DNA of 64,000 nucleotides from JBHYDC01 sp051861205 (GTDB lineage Bacteria > Pseudomonadota > Alphaproteobacteria > Rhizobiales > Pleomorphomonadaceae), in assembly GCA_051861205.1 (NCBI GenBank), contig JBHYDC010000008.1, forward strand, positions 62,001 through 126,000, given 5' to 3'. The notes below the pieces were generated by a model that saw only the letters and a program-made list of their open reading frames with translations, was not told the origin of the DNA and did not search any database. The translations under genes and the position numbers were made by a program. This document shows, in pieces, positions 51,810-61,625 of the stretch (its first letter is position 1; each line of letters begins with the position of its first letter).

Positions 51810-54013
51810 TGCGCATGGACTTCGGTACGGGATGGGGTCTCGATCCCGACGCCGTGCAAGCGCTGGTGGAGGGGCGGCACGGCGATCCGTTTTCGGTGCT
51901 GGGGCCGCATTGGCAAGGCGACCAGCGCATGGTGAGGACGTTTCAGCCGGGCGCCGACGCGGTGGAGGTGCGGGCGCGCGAGGACGATGCGCCGATCGGC
52001 CGGCTCAGCCTCGTGCACCCCGCCGGGCTGTTCGCCGGGCCGGTGGCGACGACGGGACCCTATGTGCTGGTGATCCGCTGGGGAGACCAGGAGCAGCGCA
52101 CCGAGGACCCCTATGCCTTCGGCCTGCTTTTGGGCGAGTTGGACCTCCACCTGATCGCGGAGGGCACGCACTATCGCCTCGGCCAAGTGCTGGGCGCGCA
52201 GGCCATGAGCGTGGAGGGCGTTTACGGCGTGCGCTTCGCGGTGTGGGCGCCGAACGCGCGGCGGGTTTCGGTGGTGGGCGATTTCAACATTTGGGACGGC
52301 CGCCGGCATCCGATGCGCAAACGCGCGGAGGCGGGGGTGTGGGAACTGTTCGTGCCCCGGATCGGTCCAGGCACCCGCTACAAATACGAATTGGTGGATG
52401 CGAACGGTCTTGTCCTGCCGGAAAAGGCCGACCCGGTGGCGCGTGCAAGCGAGGCCGCCCCCGCGACGGCCTCGATCGTGGCAAGGCCCGACCCTTATGT
52501 TTGGACCGACGAGACCTGGATGCGCGAACGCGGCACCCGGCAAGCGGACACGGCCGCGATCAGCGTTTACGAGGTGCACAGCGCATCGTGGCTGCGGGCA
52601 CCGGATGGCACGATCTTGCCGTGGACGGAGCTGGCCGAACGGCTGATCCCCTATGTCGCCGCGCTCGGCTTCACGCATATCGAACTATTGCCGATCATGG
52701 AGCACCCGTTCGGCGGCTCGTGGGGATATCAGCCGCTGGGCTTGTTCGCCCCGACCGGGCGGCACGGCGCACAGGAGGATTTCGCCCGCTTCGTGGACCG
52801 CTGCCATGCCGCCGGAATTGGGGTGATTTTGGACTGGGTGCCCGCGCATTTCCCGGCCGACGTGTTCGGGCTCGCCCGTTTTGACGGCACGGCGCTTTAT
52901 GAGCACGAGGACCCGCGCGAAGGCTTCCACCAGGATTGGAACACGCTGATCTACAACCTTGGCCGCAACGAGGTGAGGGGTTTCCTGATCGCCTCGGCGT
53001 TTGAGTGGCTGGAGCGCTATCACGTGGACGGGCTGCGGGTGGATGCGGTGGCGTCCATGCTCTACCGCGATTACAGCCGCCGGCCGGGCGAATGGATCCC
53101 GAACCGATTTGGCGGGCGGGAAAACCTGGAGGCGGTGGCGTTCTTGCAATGCTTGAACACGGTGGTGCCGGAGCGGGTGCCGGGCGCGATCATGATCGCG
53201 GAGGAATCAACCGCTTGGCCCGGCGTAACGAAACCGGCGTCCGACGGCGGGCTCGGATTTCACTACAAGTGGAACATGGGCTGGATGCACGACACGCTGC
53301 ATTACCTGCATGAAGATCCGCTCTACCGGCGCTGGCACCACGACGAGATGACCTTCGCAATGGTCTACGCGTGGTCGGAGCGGTTCATTCTGCCGCTCAG
53401 CCATGACGAGGTGGTGCATGGAAAAGGGTCACTCTGGGGGCGGATGCCGGGCGACGACTGGCGGAAGGCCGCGACGCTTCGGGCCTATTTCGGCTTCATG
53501 TGGGCCCATCCCGGCAAGAAGCTGATGTTTATGGGCGGCGAAATCGGGCAAAGCGCCGAGTGGAACCACGACGCGGCGGTGTCGTGGTGGCAGCTCGACG
53601 AGCCGCTGCACAAGGGCTTGCAGCGGGTCGTCAGGGACATCAACGGGATCTACCGGGCCGAACCGGCGCTGCATGCGAGCGATGCGGATCCGGGCGGGTT
53701 CGCCTGGGCGGTGGCGGACGACCGCGAAAATTCGGTGTTCGCCTTCCTGCGCATGGGGCCGGAAGGATCGCGGCCCGTGCTAGCGGTGTCGAACTTCACG
53801 CCGGTGCCGCGCGAGGGATACCGGATCGGGGTGCCCGCGCCAGGCGCTTGGGACGAGATTCTGAACACCGACGCTGACGTCTACGGCGGCGGCAACATCG
53901 GCAATGGCGGAACGGTTTGGGCGGAAGGCGCGGCAGCGCACGGCCGGGACTGGTCGGTGTTGCTCACCCTGCCGCCGCTCGCGACGCTGCTCTTGCGCTT
54001 TCGGGGCGCTTGA
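51806..54013 (+). CDS. glgB: 1,4-alpha-glucan branching enzyme
   Basis: The 735-residue GH13 enzyme cuts an alpha-1,4 chain and rejoins it as an alpha-1,6 branch. The N-terminal CBM48 module contains VYGVRFAVWAPNARRVSVVG near residues 138-157. In the catalytic barrel GFTHIELLPIMEHPFGGSWG is near 290. The nucleophile Asp is in YHVDGLRVDAVASMLYRDYS near 411, the acid Glu in GAIMIAEESTAWPGVTKPAS near 464, and LPLSHDEVVHGKGSLWGRMP is near 530. Length and order match group 1 GlgB. The ATGA start overlaps the treS stop, and malQ begins two bases after its stop. Confidence 0.96.
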   Translation: MMRMDFGTGWGLDPDAVQALVEGRHGDPFSVLGPHWQGDQRMVRTFQPGADAVEVRAREDDAPIGRLSLVHPAGLFAGPVATTGPYVLVIRWGDQEQRTEDPYAFGLLLGELDLHLIAEGTHYRLGQVLGAQAMSVEGVYGVRFAVWAPNARRVSVVGDFNIWDGRRHPMRKRAEAGVWELFVPRIGPGTRYKYELVDANGLVLPEKADPVARASEAAPATASIVARPDPYVWTDETWMRERGTRQADTAAISVYEVHSASWLRAPDGTILPWTELAERLIPYVAALGFTHIELLPIMEHPFGGSWGYQPLGLFAPTGRHGAQEDFARFVDRCHAAGIGVILDWVPAHFPADVFGLARFDGTALYEHEDPREGFHQDWNTLIYNLGRNEVRGFLIASAFEWLERYHVDGLRVDAVASMLYRDYSRRPGEWIPNRFGGRENLEAVAFLQCLNTVVPERVPGAIMIAEESTAWPGVTKPASDGGLGFHYKWNMGWMHDTLHYLHEDPLYRRWHHDEMTFAMVYAWSERFILPLSHDEVVHGKGSLWGRMPGDDWRKAATLRAYFGFMWAHPGKKLMFMGGEIGQSAEWNHDAAVSWWQLDEPLHKGLQRVVRDINGIYRAEPALHASDADPGGFAWAVADDRENSVFAFLRMGPEGSRPVLAVSNFTPVPREGYRIGVPAPGAWDEILNTDADVYGGGNIGNGGTVWAEGAAAHGRDWSVLLTLPPLATLLLRFRGA

Positions 54014-54015
54014 CG

Positions 54016-56181
54016 ATGGCAAGACCGGCAAGGCCGACGGCGCTTGACCGCTTGGCGGAGCGCTATGGGATTGAAGCGACCTACGGCAACGCCATGGGTG
54101 AGACCGTAGTGATTGCGCCGGCCGTGAAGCGGCGGCTGCTGAGCGCCATGGGCGTGGCGGCCGATAGCGACATCGACGGACTTCTGGACGCGCTTGACGA
54201 GGCCGAATGGAGCCGGGGGCTGCCACCGGTGATCGTGGACCGCACGGGCGGCGCCGATGTAATCGCCGAAGTTACGGTTCCGCGCGGCGCCGACCGGATC
54301 GCGTGGAAGCTGACGCTGGAGGATGACCGCGAGCGCTGCGGCGAGGCCGTGGTGGGCGATCTGGCGGTAACGGGACAGCGGCGCACCGACGACGGCCCGT
54401 TCGAGCGGCGGCGGCTTGCACTCGGCGCGCTGCCGCTTGGCTATCACCGGCTGGCGCTGAACGAACCCGGCGTGGAGACGAGCCTGATCGTGGCGCCGGA
54501 CGCGTGCTGGCTGCCGGGCGCCATGACGGACGGGCACCGGACATGGGGCCTTGCAGTGCAGCTTTACCTGATCCGGTCGGCGGGAAACTGGGGCATCGGC
54601 GATTTCGCGGACTTGCGCAAGCTCATCGAGATCGCGGGTGGCAAGGGCGCGAATGTGGTGGGTGTGAACCCGCTGCATGCGCTGTTTCCCGATGATCCGG
54701 AAAGAGCCAGCCCCTATTCGCCCGCAAGCCGGCTGCTGCTCAATCCACTGAATATCGCGGTGCCGGAGGTGGCGGGGTTTAACGCCGGAACAGCCGATGA
54801 TTTGGCGCCGCTGATCATGGAGGCGCGGGCGGCGGCGCTGGTGGATTACACGGCGGTGATGGCGGCGAAGATGACCGCGCTTCGCCGGCTTTATCCGCTT
54901 TTCCGGAGCGATGGCGGCGGCCGCGCGGCTTTTGAGCGGTTCGTGGAGGGCCGGAGCGAGGGGTTTCGCCGGGCCTGCCTGTTCATGGCGCTGCGGGAGC
55001 ATTTCGCCGCCGCCACACCGCCCCAGCCGGACTGGCGGCATTGGCCGGATGCGTTTCAGGGGCCGGGCGCGGACGGCGCCATCGCCTTCGCGACCGAAAA
55101 TGCCGAGGCGGTTGAATTTCAGATGTGGCTGCAATGGGTGGCGGACGAGCAACTCGCGCAAGCGGCGGTCGCGGCGGCCGATCAGGGCATGGCGGTCGGG
55201 CTCTATCGTGATCTGGCGGTTGGCGCTGACCCGGCAGGTGCGGAGACCTGGGCGAGCGCATCCGCCGTGATCAGGGGCGCAGCGGTGGGCGCGCCGCCCG
55301 ATATCTTCATGCCCGGCGTACAGAACTGGGGCTTGCCGCCCTTTCATCCTCGGGCCCTTCGGGAGGAAGCCTATGCGAGCTTCATCGACCTTGTCAGGGC
55401 GAACATGCGCCATGCGGGCGGGCTTCGCATCGACCACGTGATGGGGCTCCAGCACCTGTGGTGCGTGCCTGAGGGGAGCCCGGCGACGGAGGGCGCCTAT
55501 CTCGCCTATCCCATGGACGACCTTGTCGGCATTCTGGCGCTGGAGAGCCACCGGAACCGATGCCTCGTGGTCGGCGAGGATCTGGGAACCGTGCCGGTGG
55601 GATTTCGCGAGCGGATGGAAAGCGCTGACATTCTCTCCTACCGGGTTTTGTTTTTCGAGCAAGACTTTGACGAAAATGAATATGTTCCGCCCGAGGACTA
55701 CCCGGAAAAGGCGATTTCGGTATCGGGCAGCCATGATCTTCCAACGCTCAGAGGCTGGTGGCGCGGGCGCGACAATGAATTGAAGGAGGCACTTGGCCTG
55801 TTTCCCTCGCCCGCCGAAGTCATGGCCCAGCGCGAGCGCCGCGAGCGCGACCGGGCGAGCTTGGTCCGGATGCTTCAGGGCGAAGGGCTGCTGACCGACG
55901 AGCCGGACGAGGACAGCTTCGTGGTGGCCGCAACCACCTTTCTGGCGCGTAGCCGGGCCGCTCTGGCGATGGCGCAGCTTGACGACGTGACGGGCGAAAC
56001 CGAGCAGGTGAACGTTCCCGCCACCGACGCCGAGCATTCGAACTGGCGGCGGAGATACGCGTTGACCCTGGAAGACCTCGATGGCGACGACGCGCCGTGG
56101 CGTCTGGTGGAGCCGCTGCGGCATAGGGGACAAGGCGGGCATCATGTCGAACCAGATCAGCGGCCGCGCGAGGCCGGATAG
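54016..56181 (+). CDS. malQ: 4-alpha-glucanotransferase (amylomaltase)
   Basis: This 721-residue GH77 enzyme breaks and rejoins alpha-1,4-glucans, releasing glucose from short maltodextrins. The N-terminal part (LDRLAERYGIEATYGNAMGE) is the MalQ-specific extension of the long form. The catalytic part has WGLAVQLYLIRSAGNWGIGD near 176, NPLHALFPDDPERASPYSPA near 217, nucleophile Asp in HAGGLRIDHVMGLQHLWCVP near 471, acid Glu in RCLVVGEDLGTVPVGFRERM near 523, and SGSHDLPTLRGWWRGRDN near 573. Its last 38 bases overlap the start of ppc. The product pool would connect glucan from GlgE/GlgB with maltose and glucose. Confidence 0.94.
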   Translation: MARPARPTALDRLAERYGIEATYGNAMGETVVIAPAVKRRLLSAMGVAADSDIDGLLDALDEAEWSRGLPPVIVDRTGGADVIAEVTVPRGADRIAWKLTLEDDRERCGEAVVGDLAVTGQRRTDDGPFERRRLALGALPLGYHRLALNEPGVETSLIVAPDACWLPGAMTDGHRTWGLAVQLYLIRSAGNWGIGDFADLRKLIEIAGGKGANVVGVNPLHALFPDDPERASPYSPASRLLLNPLNIAVPEVAGFNAGTADDLAPLIMEARAAALVDYTAVMAAKMTALRRLYPLFRSDGGGRAAFERFVEGRSEGFRRACLFMALREHFAAATPPQPDWRHWPDAFQGPGADGAIAFATENAEAVEFQMWLQWVADEQLAQAAVAAADQGMAVGLYRDLAVGADPAGAETWASASAVIRGAAVGAPPDIFMPGVQNWGLPPFHPRALREEAYASFIDLVRANMRHAGGLRIDHVMGLQHLWCVPEGSPATEGAYLAYPMDDLVGILALESHRNRCLVVGEDLGTVPVGFRERMESADILSYRVLFFEQDFDENEYVPPEDYPEKAISVSGSHDLPTLRGWWRGRDNELKEALGLFPSPAEVMAQRERRERDRASLVRMLQGEGLLTDEPDEDSFVVAATTFLARSRAALAMAQLDDVTGETEQVNVPATDAEHSNWRRRYALTLEDLDGDDAPWRLVEPLRHRGQGGHHVEPDQRPREAG

Positions 56182-58879
56182 GGCCGCTCCAACCGTGGAG
56201 CGGGAGGGCGATGCGTTTACCGAGGTGTTCGAGCTGCTGTTCGAACTTCTCGCCGACGTGATCAAGGTGCGCGAGCCGGAATTGACCGGGCTTCTTCCCG
56301 GCGGCATGGGCGACGACACCATACCCCCGCATCTGCGGGTACCGGCCTTGCAGATGACCGGCATCTGGTTTCAGCTTCTCTCGATCGCCGAAGAGAATGT
56401 GGCGATGCGGGCGCGACGGCATCTGGAGGTCGCCAACGGCCCGGACAGCGTGGCGGGGACGTTTTCAAACGTGATCGCCTCGGTGGCAGCGCTGGGGGTG
56501 ACGGCGGACGAGGTGGGCCGGGCGCTTGGCGACGAGGAGGTGTGCCCGACGATCACCGCGCACCCGACCGAGGCCAAACGGGTGACGGTGCTGGAAATCC
56601 ACCGGCGGATCTACCGGTTGCTGGTGGAACTTGAATCGATCCGTTGGACCCCGCGCGAGCGGGAGGCGCTGAAGCGGCGGCTGCGCTCGGAAATCGATCT
56701 TCTCTGGATGACCGGCGAACTCAGGCTGGAAAAACCCAGCGTGGAGCAGGAGGTGGCCTGGGGGCTTCACTTCTTCCATGAGACACTGTTCGGGCGCACG
56801 CCGGAGGTGTTGCAGGCGCTGAGCGCGGCGCTCCGCCGCCATTACCCGGGCGAGCCGATCGATGTGCCGCCCATCCTGCGCTTCGCGACCTGGATCGGTG
56901 GCGACCGCGACGGAAATCCCTTTGTGACCGCGGAGGTGACGCGCGCGGCGCTTGGCGCGTATCGCAGGGCGGGACTGGCGCGGATCAGCGGGCGGATCGC
57001 CGATCTCATCCGCCATCTGTCGATCTCGTTCACGGTGGTGGGCATGCCGGACGGCTTTGCCCCGGCGCTGGCCGACGTGCTGGACCAATCGGGCATGGCC
57101 CGTGAGATTTCCGCGCGCAACCCCGGCGAAATTTTCCGCCAATACTTCGTGGCGGTTCTGGAGCGGGTGAAGGCGACGGCGGGCGATCCGGCGTCGAAGG
57201 CAAAGCCCTATAAGACGCCGGCCGACCTAGCCCGCCAGATCCAGGTTGCCGAAAACGCGCTGATCGCGATCGAGGCCGCCGATCTGGCGGTGGCCGAGGT
57301 GCGGATGGTGCGCTGGGAGGTCGAGATTTTCGGCTTCCGGTCCGCAGCCCTCGATATCCGCCAGAACTCGGCCGTGGTGAACCGCACCCTCGCCGACATC
57401 TGGGCGCGGCGGGATCCGGCCACTCCGGTTCCGGAGGCGAACACGCCGGCGTGGCGGGAGTGGATCGACCGCGATCTCGCGGCTTCGGGGCCGCTGGCCT
57501 TGCCCGGCGATCTCGCGCCGGAAGCGGCCGAATTCATGGCGACGCTGGCGGTGGTGCGGGCAAGCCGCGAGGGCGCGGACCCTGGCGCGATCGGCGCGCT
57601 GATCCTTTCCATGACGACGACGGCGGCGGATATCCTGACCTTTTACCTGCTCGCCCGCTACGCCGGCTTGATCCAGGATGATGAAGGCCGGGGCGAGCCG
57701 ATGCCGGCCGTCGTGCCGCTGTTCGAGACGATCGACGATCTCGCGCGGGCCGAAACGATCATGCTCGACCTCTTCGAGCAGCCGATCGTGCGGCGCGCGA
57801 TGCGCGAACGCGGCGCAGTGCAGGAAATCATGCTCGGCTACTCCGACAGCAACAAGGATGGCGGGTTCTTATGCTCGAACTGGGAACTGGCGAAGGCGCA
57901 AAAGCGGCTGACGGCGGTGGGGGCAGCGAAAAAGATCCGGATCGCGTTTTTCCACGGCCGCGGCGGATCGGTGAGCCGGGGCGGCGCACCGACGGGGCGC
58001 GCGATCGCGGCGCAGCCGGTGGGCACCGTGAACGGGCGGCTTCGGATCACCGAACAAGGCGAGGTCGTTTCCTCCAAATTCGCCAACAAGGGCACAGCGC
58101 TCTATCAATTGGAACTGCTGGCCTCCAGCGTGCTGGCGCACACGCTGAAGGCGGGGCGCGAGCCGGCGCCCAAGGCCGAGCATGAAGACGTGCTGGAAGC
58201 TCTCGCCGGCCTGTCTCTGGCGTCCTATGTGAAGCTGATCGAGCAACCCGGCCTGATCGACTATTTCAACGCGGCAAGCCCGGTCGAGGAACTTGCCCTC
58301 CTGAAGCTCGGTTCCCGGCCGGCGCGCCGGTTCGGGGCCCGTGCGCTCGAAGATCTCCGGGCGATCCCTTGGGTTTTCGCCTGGAGCCAGAGCCGCCATC
58401 TGATCACCGGCTGGTACGGCATGGGAACGGCGCTGCGCTCGTTTCTCAGCGTACGCGGTGCTGCGGGCGAGGCCCTGCTCGGCGAAATGTTCGAGGAGAA
58501 CCGGTTCTTCCGCCTGATGATCGACGAGGTGGAGAAAACGCTCACCATCGCCGATATGGACATCGCCGGTCGTTACGCCTCGCTGGTTCCGGACGAGGAG
58601 ATCCGGGCGCGGATCCTCAATCTCATCCGCGCCGAATACACCGCGACGGCCGAAGAGGTGCTGAAGATCACGGGCGGCGGCGTGCTTTCGGAGCGCTTCC
58701 CCGCCTTCCGCCGCAGGACCGAGCATGTGCGCCCGCTGATCGACCGCACGAACCGCTGGCAGGTGGATCTCCTCGGCGAATTCCGGGCGGCGCCGGACGG
58801 GGTGCGCAGGGATGCGATCCTGGTTCCGTTGCTCCTCTCCATGAATTGCATTGCCGGAGGGCTGGGCTGGACGGGCTGA
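56144..58879 (+). CDS. ppc: Phosphoenolpyruvate carboxylase
   Basis: This 911-residue cytosolic enzyme adds bicarbonate to PEP to give oxaloacetate. Catalytic His lies in VCPTITAHPTEAKRVTVLEI near residue 140. The Arg/Asp motif FATWIGGDRDGNPFVTAEV is near 247-265, MLGYSDSNKDGGFLCSNWEL near 563-582, FFHGRGGSVSRGGAPTGRAI near 602-621 (glycine loop with catalytic Arg), and NGRLRITEQGEVVSSKFANK after it. The C-terminus ends GGLGWTG instead of the common NTG ending, so it belongs to a divergent branch. ATG 56144 lies inside malQ, which puts it in the glucan operon. A hairpin (CGAAGGG/CCCTTCG, 58897-58922) follows the stop. Confidence 0.93.
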   Translation: MSNQISGRARPDRAAPTVEREGDAFTEVFELLFELLADVIKVREPELTGLLPGGMGDDTIPPHLRVPALQMTGIWFQLLSIAEENVAMRARRHLEVANGPDSVAGTFSNVIASVAALGVTADEVGRALGDEEVCPTITAHPTEAKRVTVLEIHRRIYRLLVELESIRWTPREREALKRRLRSEIDLLWMTGELRLEKPSVEQEVAWGLHFFHETLFGRTPEVLQALSAALRRHYPGEPIDVPPILRFATWIGGDRDGNPFVTAEVTRAALGAYRRAGLARISGRIADLIRHLSISFTVVGMPDGFAPALADVLDQSGMAREISARNPGEIFRQYFVAVLERVKATAGDPASKAKPYKTPADLARQIQVAENALIAIEAADLAVAEVRMVRWEVEIFGFRSAALDIRQNSAVVNRTLADIWARRDPATPVPEANTPAWREWIDRDLAASGPLALPGDLAPEAAEFMATLAVVRASREGADPGAIGALILSMTTTAADILTFYLLARYAGLIQDDEGRGEPMPAVVPLFETIDDLARAETIMLDLFEQPIVRRAMRERGAVQEIMLGYSDSNKDGGFLCSNWELAKAQKRLTAVGAAKKIRIAFFHGRGGSVSRGGAPTGRAIAAQPVGTVNGRLRITEQGEVVSSKFANKGTALYQLELLASSVLAHTLKAGREPAPKAEHEDVLEALAGLSLASYVKLIEQPGLIDYFNAASPVEELALLKLGSRPARRFGARALEDLRAIPWVFAWSQSRHLITGWYGMGTALRSFLSVRGAAGEALLGEMFEENRFFRLMIDEVEKTLTIADMDIAGRYASLVPDEEIRARILNLIRAEYTATAEEVLKITGGGVLSERFPAFRRRTEHVRPLIDRTNRWQVDLLGEFRAAPDGVRRDAILVPLLLSMNCIAGGLGWTG

Positions 58880-58963
58880 GCGGGCGCTATTGATTGCGAA
58901 GGGAACACAAGGTGCCCCTTCGAACTTCGCCCTGCAGACGGAACGGCGAAAGGAGGGGCACCC

Positions 58964-60133
58964 ATGCGCGCACTGTGTTGGCACGGAAAAGGCGACATCC
59001 GCTGTGAAACAGTGCCGGATCCTGAAATCGAAGATCCGCGGGATGCCATCATCAAGGTCACGAGTTGCGCGATCTGCGGGTCTGACTTGCACCTCTACGA
59101 CAACTTCATGCCGGGCATGATGGCCGGCGACATCATGGGCCACGAGTTCATGGGCGAGGTTGTCGATGTCGGCTCCGCGAACAAGAAATTGAAGCCGGGT
59201 GACCGCGTGGTGGTGCCCTTCACGATCTGCTGCGGCGCCTGCGAGCAATGTCTGCGCGGCAACTGGTCGGTCTGCGAGAATTCGAACCGCAATGGCAAGC
59301 TCGCCGAAGCCGCCTTCGGCCACACCACGGCCGGCCTGTTCGGCTACACCCACATGACCGGCGGTTACCCCGGCGGGCAGGCCGAATATGTTCGGGTTCC
59401 CTTCGCCGACGTCGCGCCTGTGAAAGTCCCGGACGGCCTGAGCGACGAGCAGGTTCTGTTCCTCGGCGACATTCTGCCGACCGGCTGGCAGGCCGCCGCC
59501 CAATGCGACATCGAGCCGACCGATACCGTAGCGGTGTGGGGCGCCGGCCCTGTGGGTCAATTCGCGATTCTCGCGGCAAAGCAGCTCGGCGCTTATCAGG
59601 TGATCGCGATCGACAACGTGCCCGAACGGCTGGCAATGGCGGAAAAGCAGGGCGCGATCCCGATCAATTTCGACGAGGAAAGCGTGGTGCTGCGCCTCAA
59701 CGACCTGACGGCTGGACGCGGCCCGGAAAAATGCATCGACGCGGTGGGCATGGAAGCCCATGTGGCGCGCTCGGTCGACAGCATGCTCGACCGCGCCAAG
59801 CAAATGGTGATGGCCGAAACCGACCGGCCGCATGTGCTGCGCGAGATGATGTACGTGTGCCGGCCGGGCGGAACGCTGTCGATCCCCGGCGTCTACGGCG
59901 GGCTGATCGACAAGATCCCCTTTGGCGCGGCCATGAACAAGGGGCTGACCTTCCGGATGGGGCAAACTCACGTGAACCGCTGGACCGACGATCTGCTGCG
60001 CCGGATCGAGGCGGGTGAGGTCGACCCGACCTTCGTGATCACCCACACCGTGAGCCTGGAAGAAGGGCCGCAAATGTATCGGACGTTCCGCGACAAAGAG
60101 GACGGCTGCGTCAAGGTCGTCCTGAAACCTTAA
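58964..60133 (+). CDS. Zinc-dependent alcohol dehydrogenase (formaldehyde-dehydrogenase-like MDR)
   Basis: This is a 389-residue medium-chain dehydrogenase. The catalytic zinc region has SCAICGSDLHLYDNFMPGMM (Cys near residue 37) and GDIMGHEFMGEVVDVGSANK (His/Glu near 58-59). The structural zinc has four Cys in CCGACEQCLRGNWSVCENS near 86-104. The NAD motif VAVWGAGPVGQFAILAAKQL is near 187-206. The long insertion with GYTHMTGGYPGGQAEYVRVP is typical of the glutathione-independent formaldehyde dehydrogenase-like subgroup. The natural substrate is unknown. ATG follows AAAGGAGGGGCACCC. The next gene starts 14 bases after the stop and may be co-transcribed. Confidence 0.9.
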   Translation: MRALCWHGKGDIRCETVPDPEIEDPRDAIIKVTSCAICGSDLHLYDNFMPGMMAGDIMGHEFMGEVVDVGSANKKLKPGDRVVVPFTICCGACEQCLRGNWSVCENSNRNGKLAEAAFGHTTAGLFGYTHMTGGYPGGQAEYVRVPFADVAPVKVPDGLSDEQVLFLGDILPTGWQAAAQCDIEPTDTVAVWGAGPVGQFAILAAKQLGAYQVIAIDNVPERLAMAEKQGAIPINFDEESVVLRLNDLTAGRGPEKCIDAVGMEAHVARSVDSMLDRAKQMVMAETDRPHVLREMMYVCRPGGTLSIPGVYGGLIDKIPFGAAMNKGLTFRMGQTHVNRWTDDLLRRIEAGEVDPTFVITHTVSLEEGPQMYRTFRDKEDGCVKVVLKP

Positions 60134-60147
60134 CGAGGGAAACGGCT

Positions 60148-60765
60148 ATGTTCTGGAACCGCACGCAAACCCGCAATGTCCGGGGTATCGACGAAGAGAC
60201 CATGGTTGAACTGGCTCGCGCGCTCGGCTGGTTCTCGATCGCGGTGGGGGTCGCCCAACTGGCAGCGCCGCGGACGCTGACCCGCGCGATGGGCATGGAG
60301 GAAGAGACGGAAATCGTGCGCGCCTATGGCCTGCGCGAAATCGCGGCGGGCATCGGCATCCTCTCTCAGAAAGACCCGACGCCGTGGCTGTGGGGCCGCG
60401 TTGTCGGCGACGTGCTGGACCTTGCCACACTGGCGATCGGGCTTGACGACCGCAACCCGCAGCGGCGGCGCGTGGGCGTGGCGATCGGCGCGGTTGCCGT
60501 TGTCACGCTGGTGGATGTGGCGGCCGCGCGGCTGATGGGATCGCGCCGCACACGCGAGTGGTTGGCGGACACCATCGAGCGGTTCGGCGGATACGAGGCG
60601 CCGGGCCGATTGGCCGACATGGCGGATTACCACCGCACCCGTGATCGCGCGCGGCACGCCGCCGACTATGCCGCCGACCGGACGCGCCATGCAGCGGAAG
60701 CCGTCGCGATGGGCTCGCGCCGGGCGATGGAGCGGGCGCGGTCCTACCTGGATCCGCGTCATTAG
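60148..60765 (+). CDS. Small membrane protein of unknown function
   Basis: The 205-residue protein has three or four weak membrane helices in its first 130 residues: ALGWFSIAVGVAQLAAPRTL, AYGLREIAAGIGILS, RVVGDVLDLATLAIGL and RVGVAIGAVAVVTLVDVAAA. A charged, Arg/His/Ala-rich tail follows (RTRDRARHAADYAADRTRHA). Proteins of this type often sit beside Zn-dehydrogenases or SRPBCC cyclases in rhizobia; no function is known to me. Start ATG after GAGGGAAACGGCT. Its last bases overlap the end of the convergent hydroxypyruvate isomerase gene by 4 bases. Confidence 0.8.
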   Translation: MFWNRTQTRNVRGIDEETMVELARALGWFSIAVGVAQLAAPRTLTRAMGMEEETEIVRAYGLREIAAGIGILSQKDPTPWLWGRVVGDVLDLATLAIGLDDRNPQRRRVGVAIGAVAVVTLVDVAAARLMGSRRTREWLADTIERFGGYEAPGRLADMADYHRTRDRARHAADYAADRTRHAAEAVAMGSRRAMERARSYLDPRH

Positions 60766-61532
60766 GCGGGAGAAGCCAGAGCCCGCATCCAGGTGAGCCC
60801 CGCGTCGGTGCCGGCGCGGGGTTTGTATTCGCAAGCCACGAAGCCGGAATAACCGAGCCGATCGAGGGCGGCGAAGATCGCGCCATAGGCGATTTCGCCT
60901 TCGTCGGGTTCCGCGCGGCTCGGAACGGCGGCAATCTGAACATGGCCGATGTGCGGGAAGGCGCTGTTAAGGCGGGTGATCACGTCGCCCTCGCCGCGCG
61001 CGACATGATAGGCGTCGAACATCAGCTTGAGATTGGGCGCGCCCACGGCCTCGATGATCGAAAGCGCGTCGTCGATGCAGTGGTAGAAATAGCCGGGCCG
61101 GTCGTTCGGATTGATCGGCTCGATGAGGAAGGTGATCTCCGGCGCCTTGGCCGTGGCGCGCTGGAGATTGCGGATCAGGACATCGCGCGCTCGGTCGCGG
61201 TCCTGCGCCGCTACGACGCCCGCCATGGCGTGGATCGCGCCGATATGGGCGGCACGAGCGTAGGCGATGGCCTGATCGACCGCCACCTGAAAATCATTTT
61301 CGCGGCCCGGAACCGCACCAAGCCCGAATTCGCCGGGATTGCCGAAGGGCGTATTGAGGCTGGTGGCGACAAGGCCGCGCCGTTCGCAGGCCGCGCGCAC
61401 GGCGTCCGCCGATACATCGAACGGCCAGTGAAACTCGACGGCCGGAAACCCGGCGTCGGCCGCCGCCTCGATCCGGTCGAGGAGGGGGCGGTCCGGCCAG
61501 AGGAAGCCGAGGTTCGCGGAAAATCGGGGCAT
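60762..61532 (-). CDS. hyi: Hydroxypyruvate isomerase family TIM-barrel protein
   Basis: This 256-residue TIM-barrel isomerase opens with MPRFSANLGFLWPDRPLLDR and GFPAVEFHWPFDVSADAVRA. Metal-site residues include Glu in TFLIEPINPNDRPGYF near residue 143, Asp/His in LKLMFDAYHVARGEGDVITR near 175-180 and HVQIAAVPSRAEPDEGEIAY near 203-222, and Glu in SGFVACEYKPRAGTDAGLTW near 240. That set matches Hyi/OtnI. Hyi interconverts hydroxypyruvate and tartronate semialdehyde, and OtnI acts on 2-oxo-tetronate. No glyoxylate carboligase or reductase is in the window to decide. Confidence 0.82.
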   Translation of the reverse strand: MPRFSANLGFLWPDRPLLDRIEAAADAGFPAVEFHWPFDVSADAVRAACERRGLVATSLNTPFGNPGEFGLGAVPGRENDFQVAVDQAIAYARAAHIGAIHAMAGVVAAQDRDRARDVLIRNLQRATAKAPEITFLIEPINPNDRPGYFYHCIDDALSIIEAVGAPNLKLMFDAYHVARGEGDVITRLNSAFPHIGHVQIAAVPSRAEPDEGEIAYGAIFAALDRLGYSGFVACEYKPRAGTDAGLTWMRALASPA

Positions 61533-61625
61533 GACGGCAAAGCTCCGGCGCAGGACGCAAGCAAGCCATAGCGCCGGGCGCGCCGAAGTTCCAGGCCGGG
61601 GACGGTTCGGGCGGGTGTGACCGCC

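Noticed and set aside
53881..56364. 827-residue minus-strand ORF across malQ
   Set aside because: Arg/Pro/His-rich antisense frame without domains. malQ on the plus strand has all GH77 motifs.
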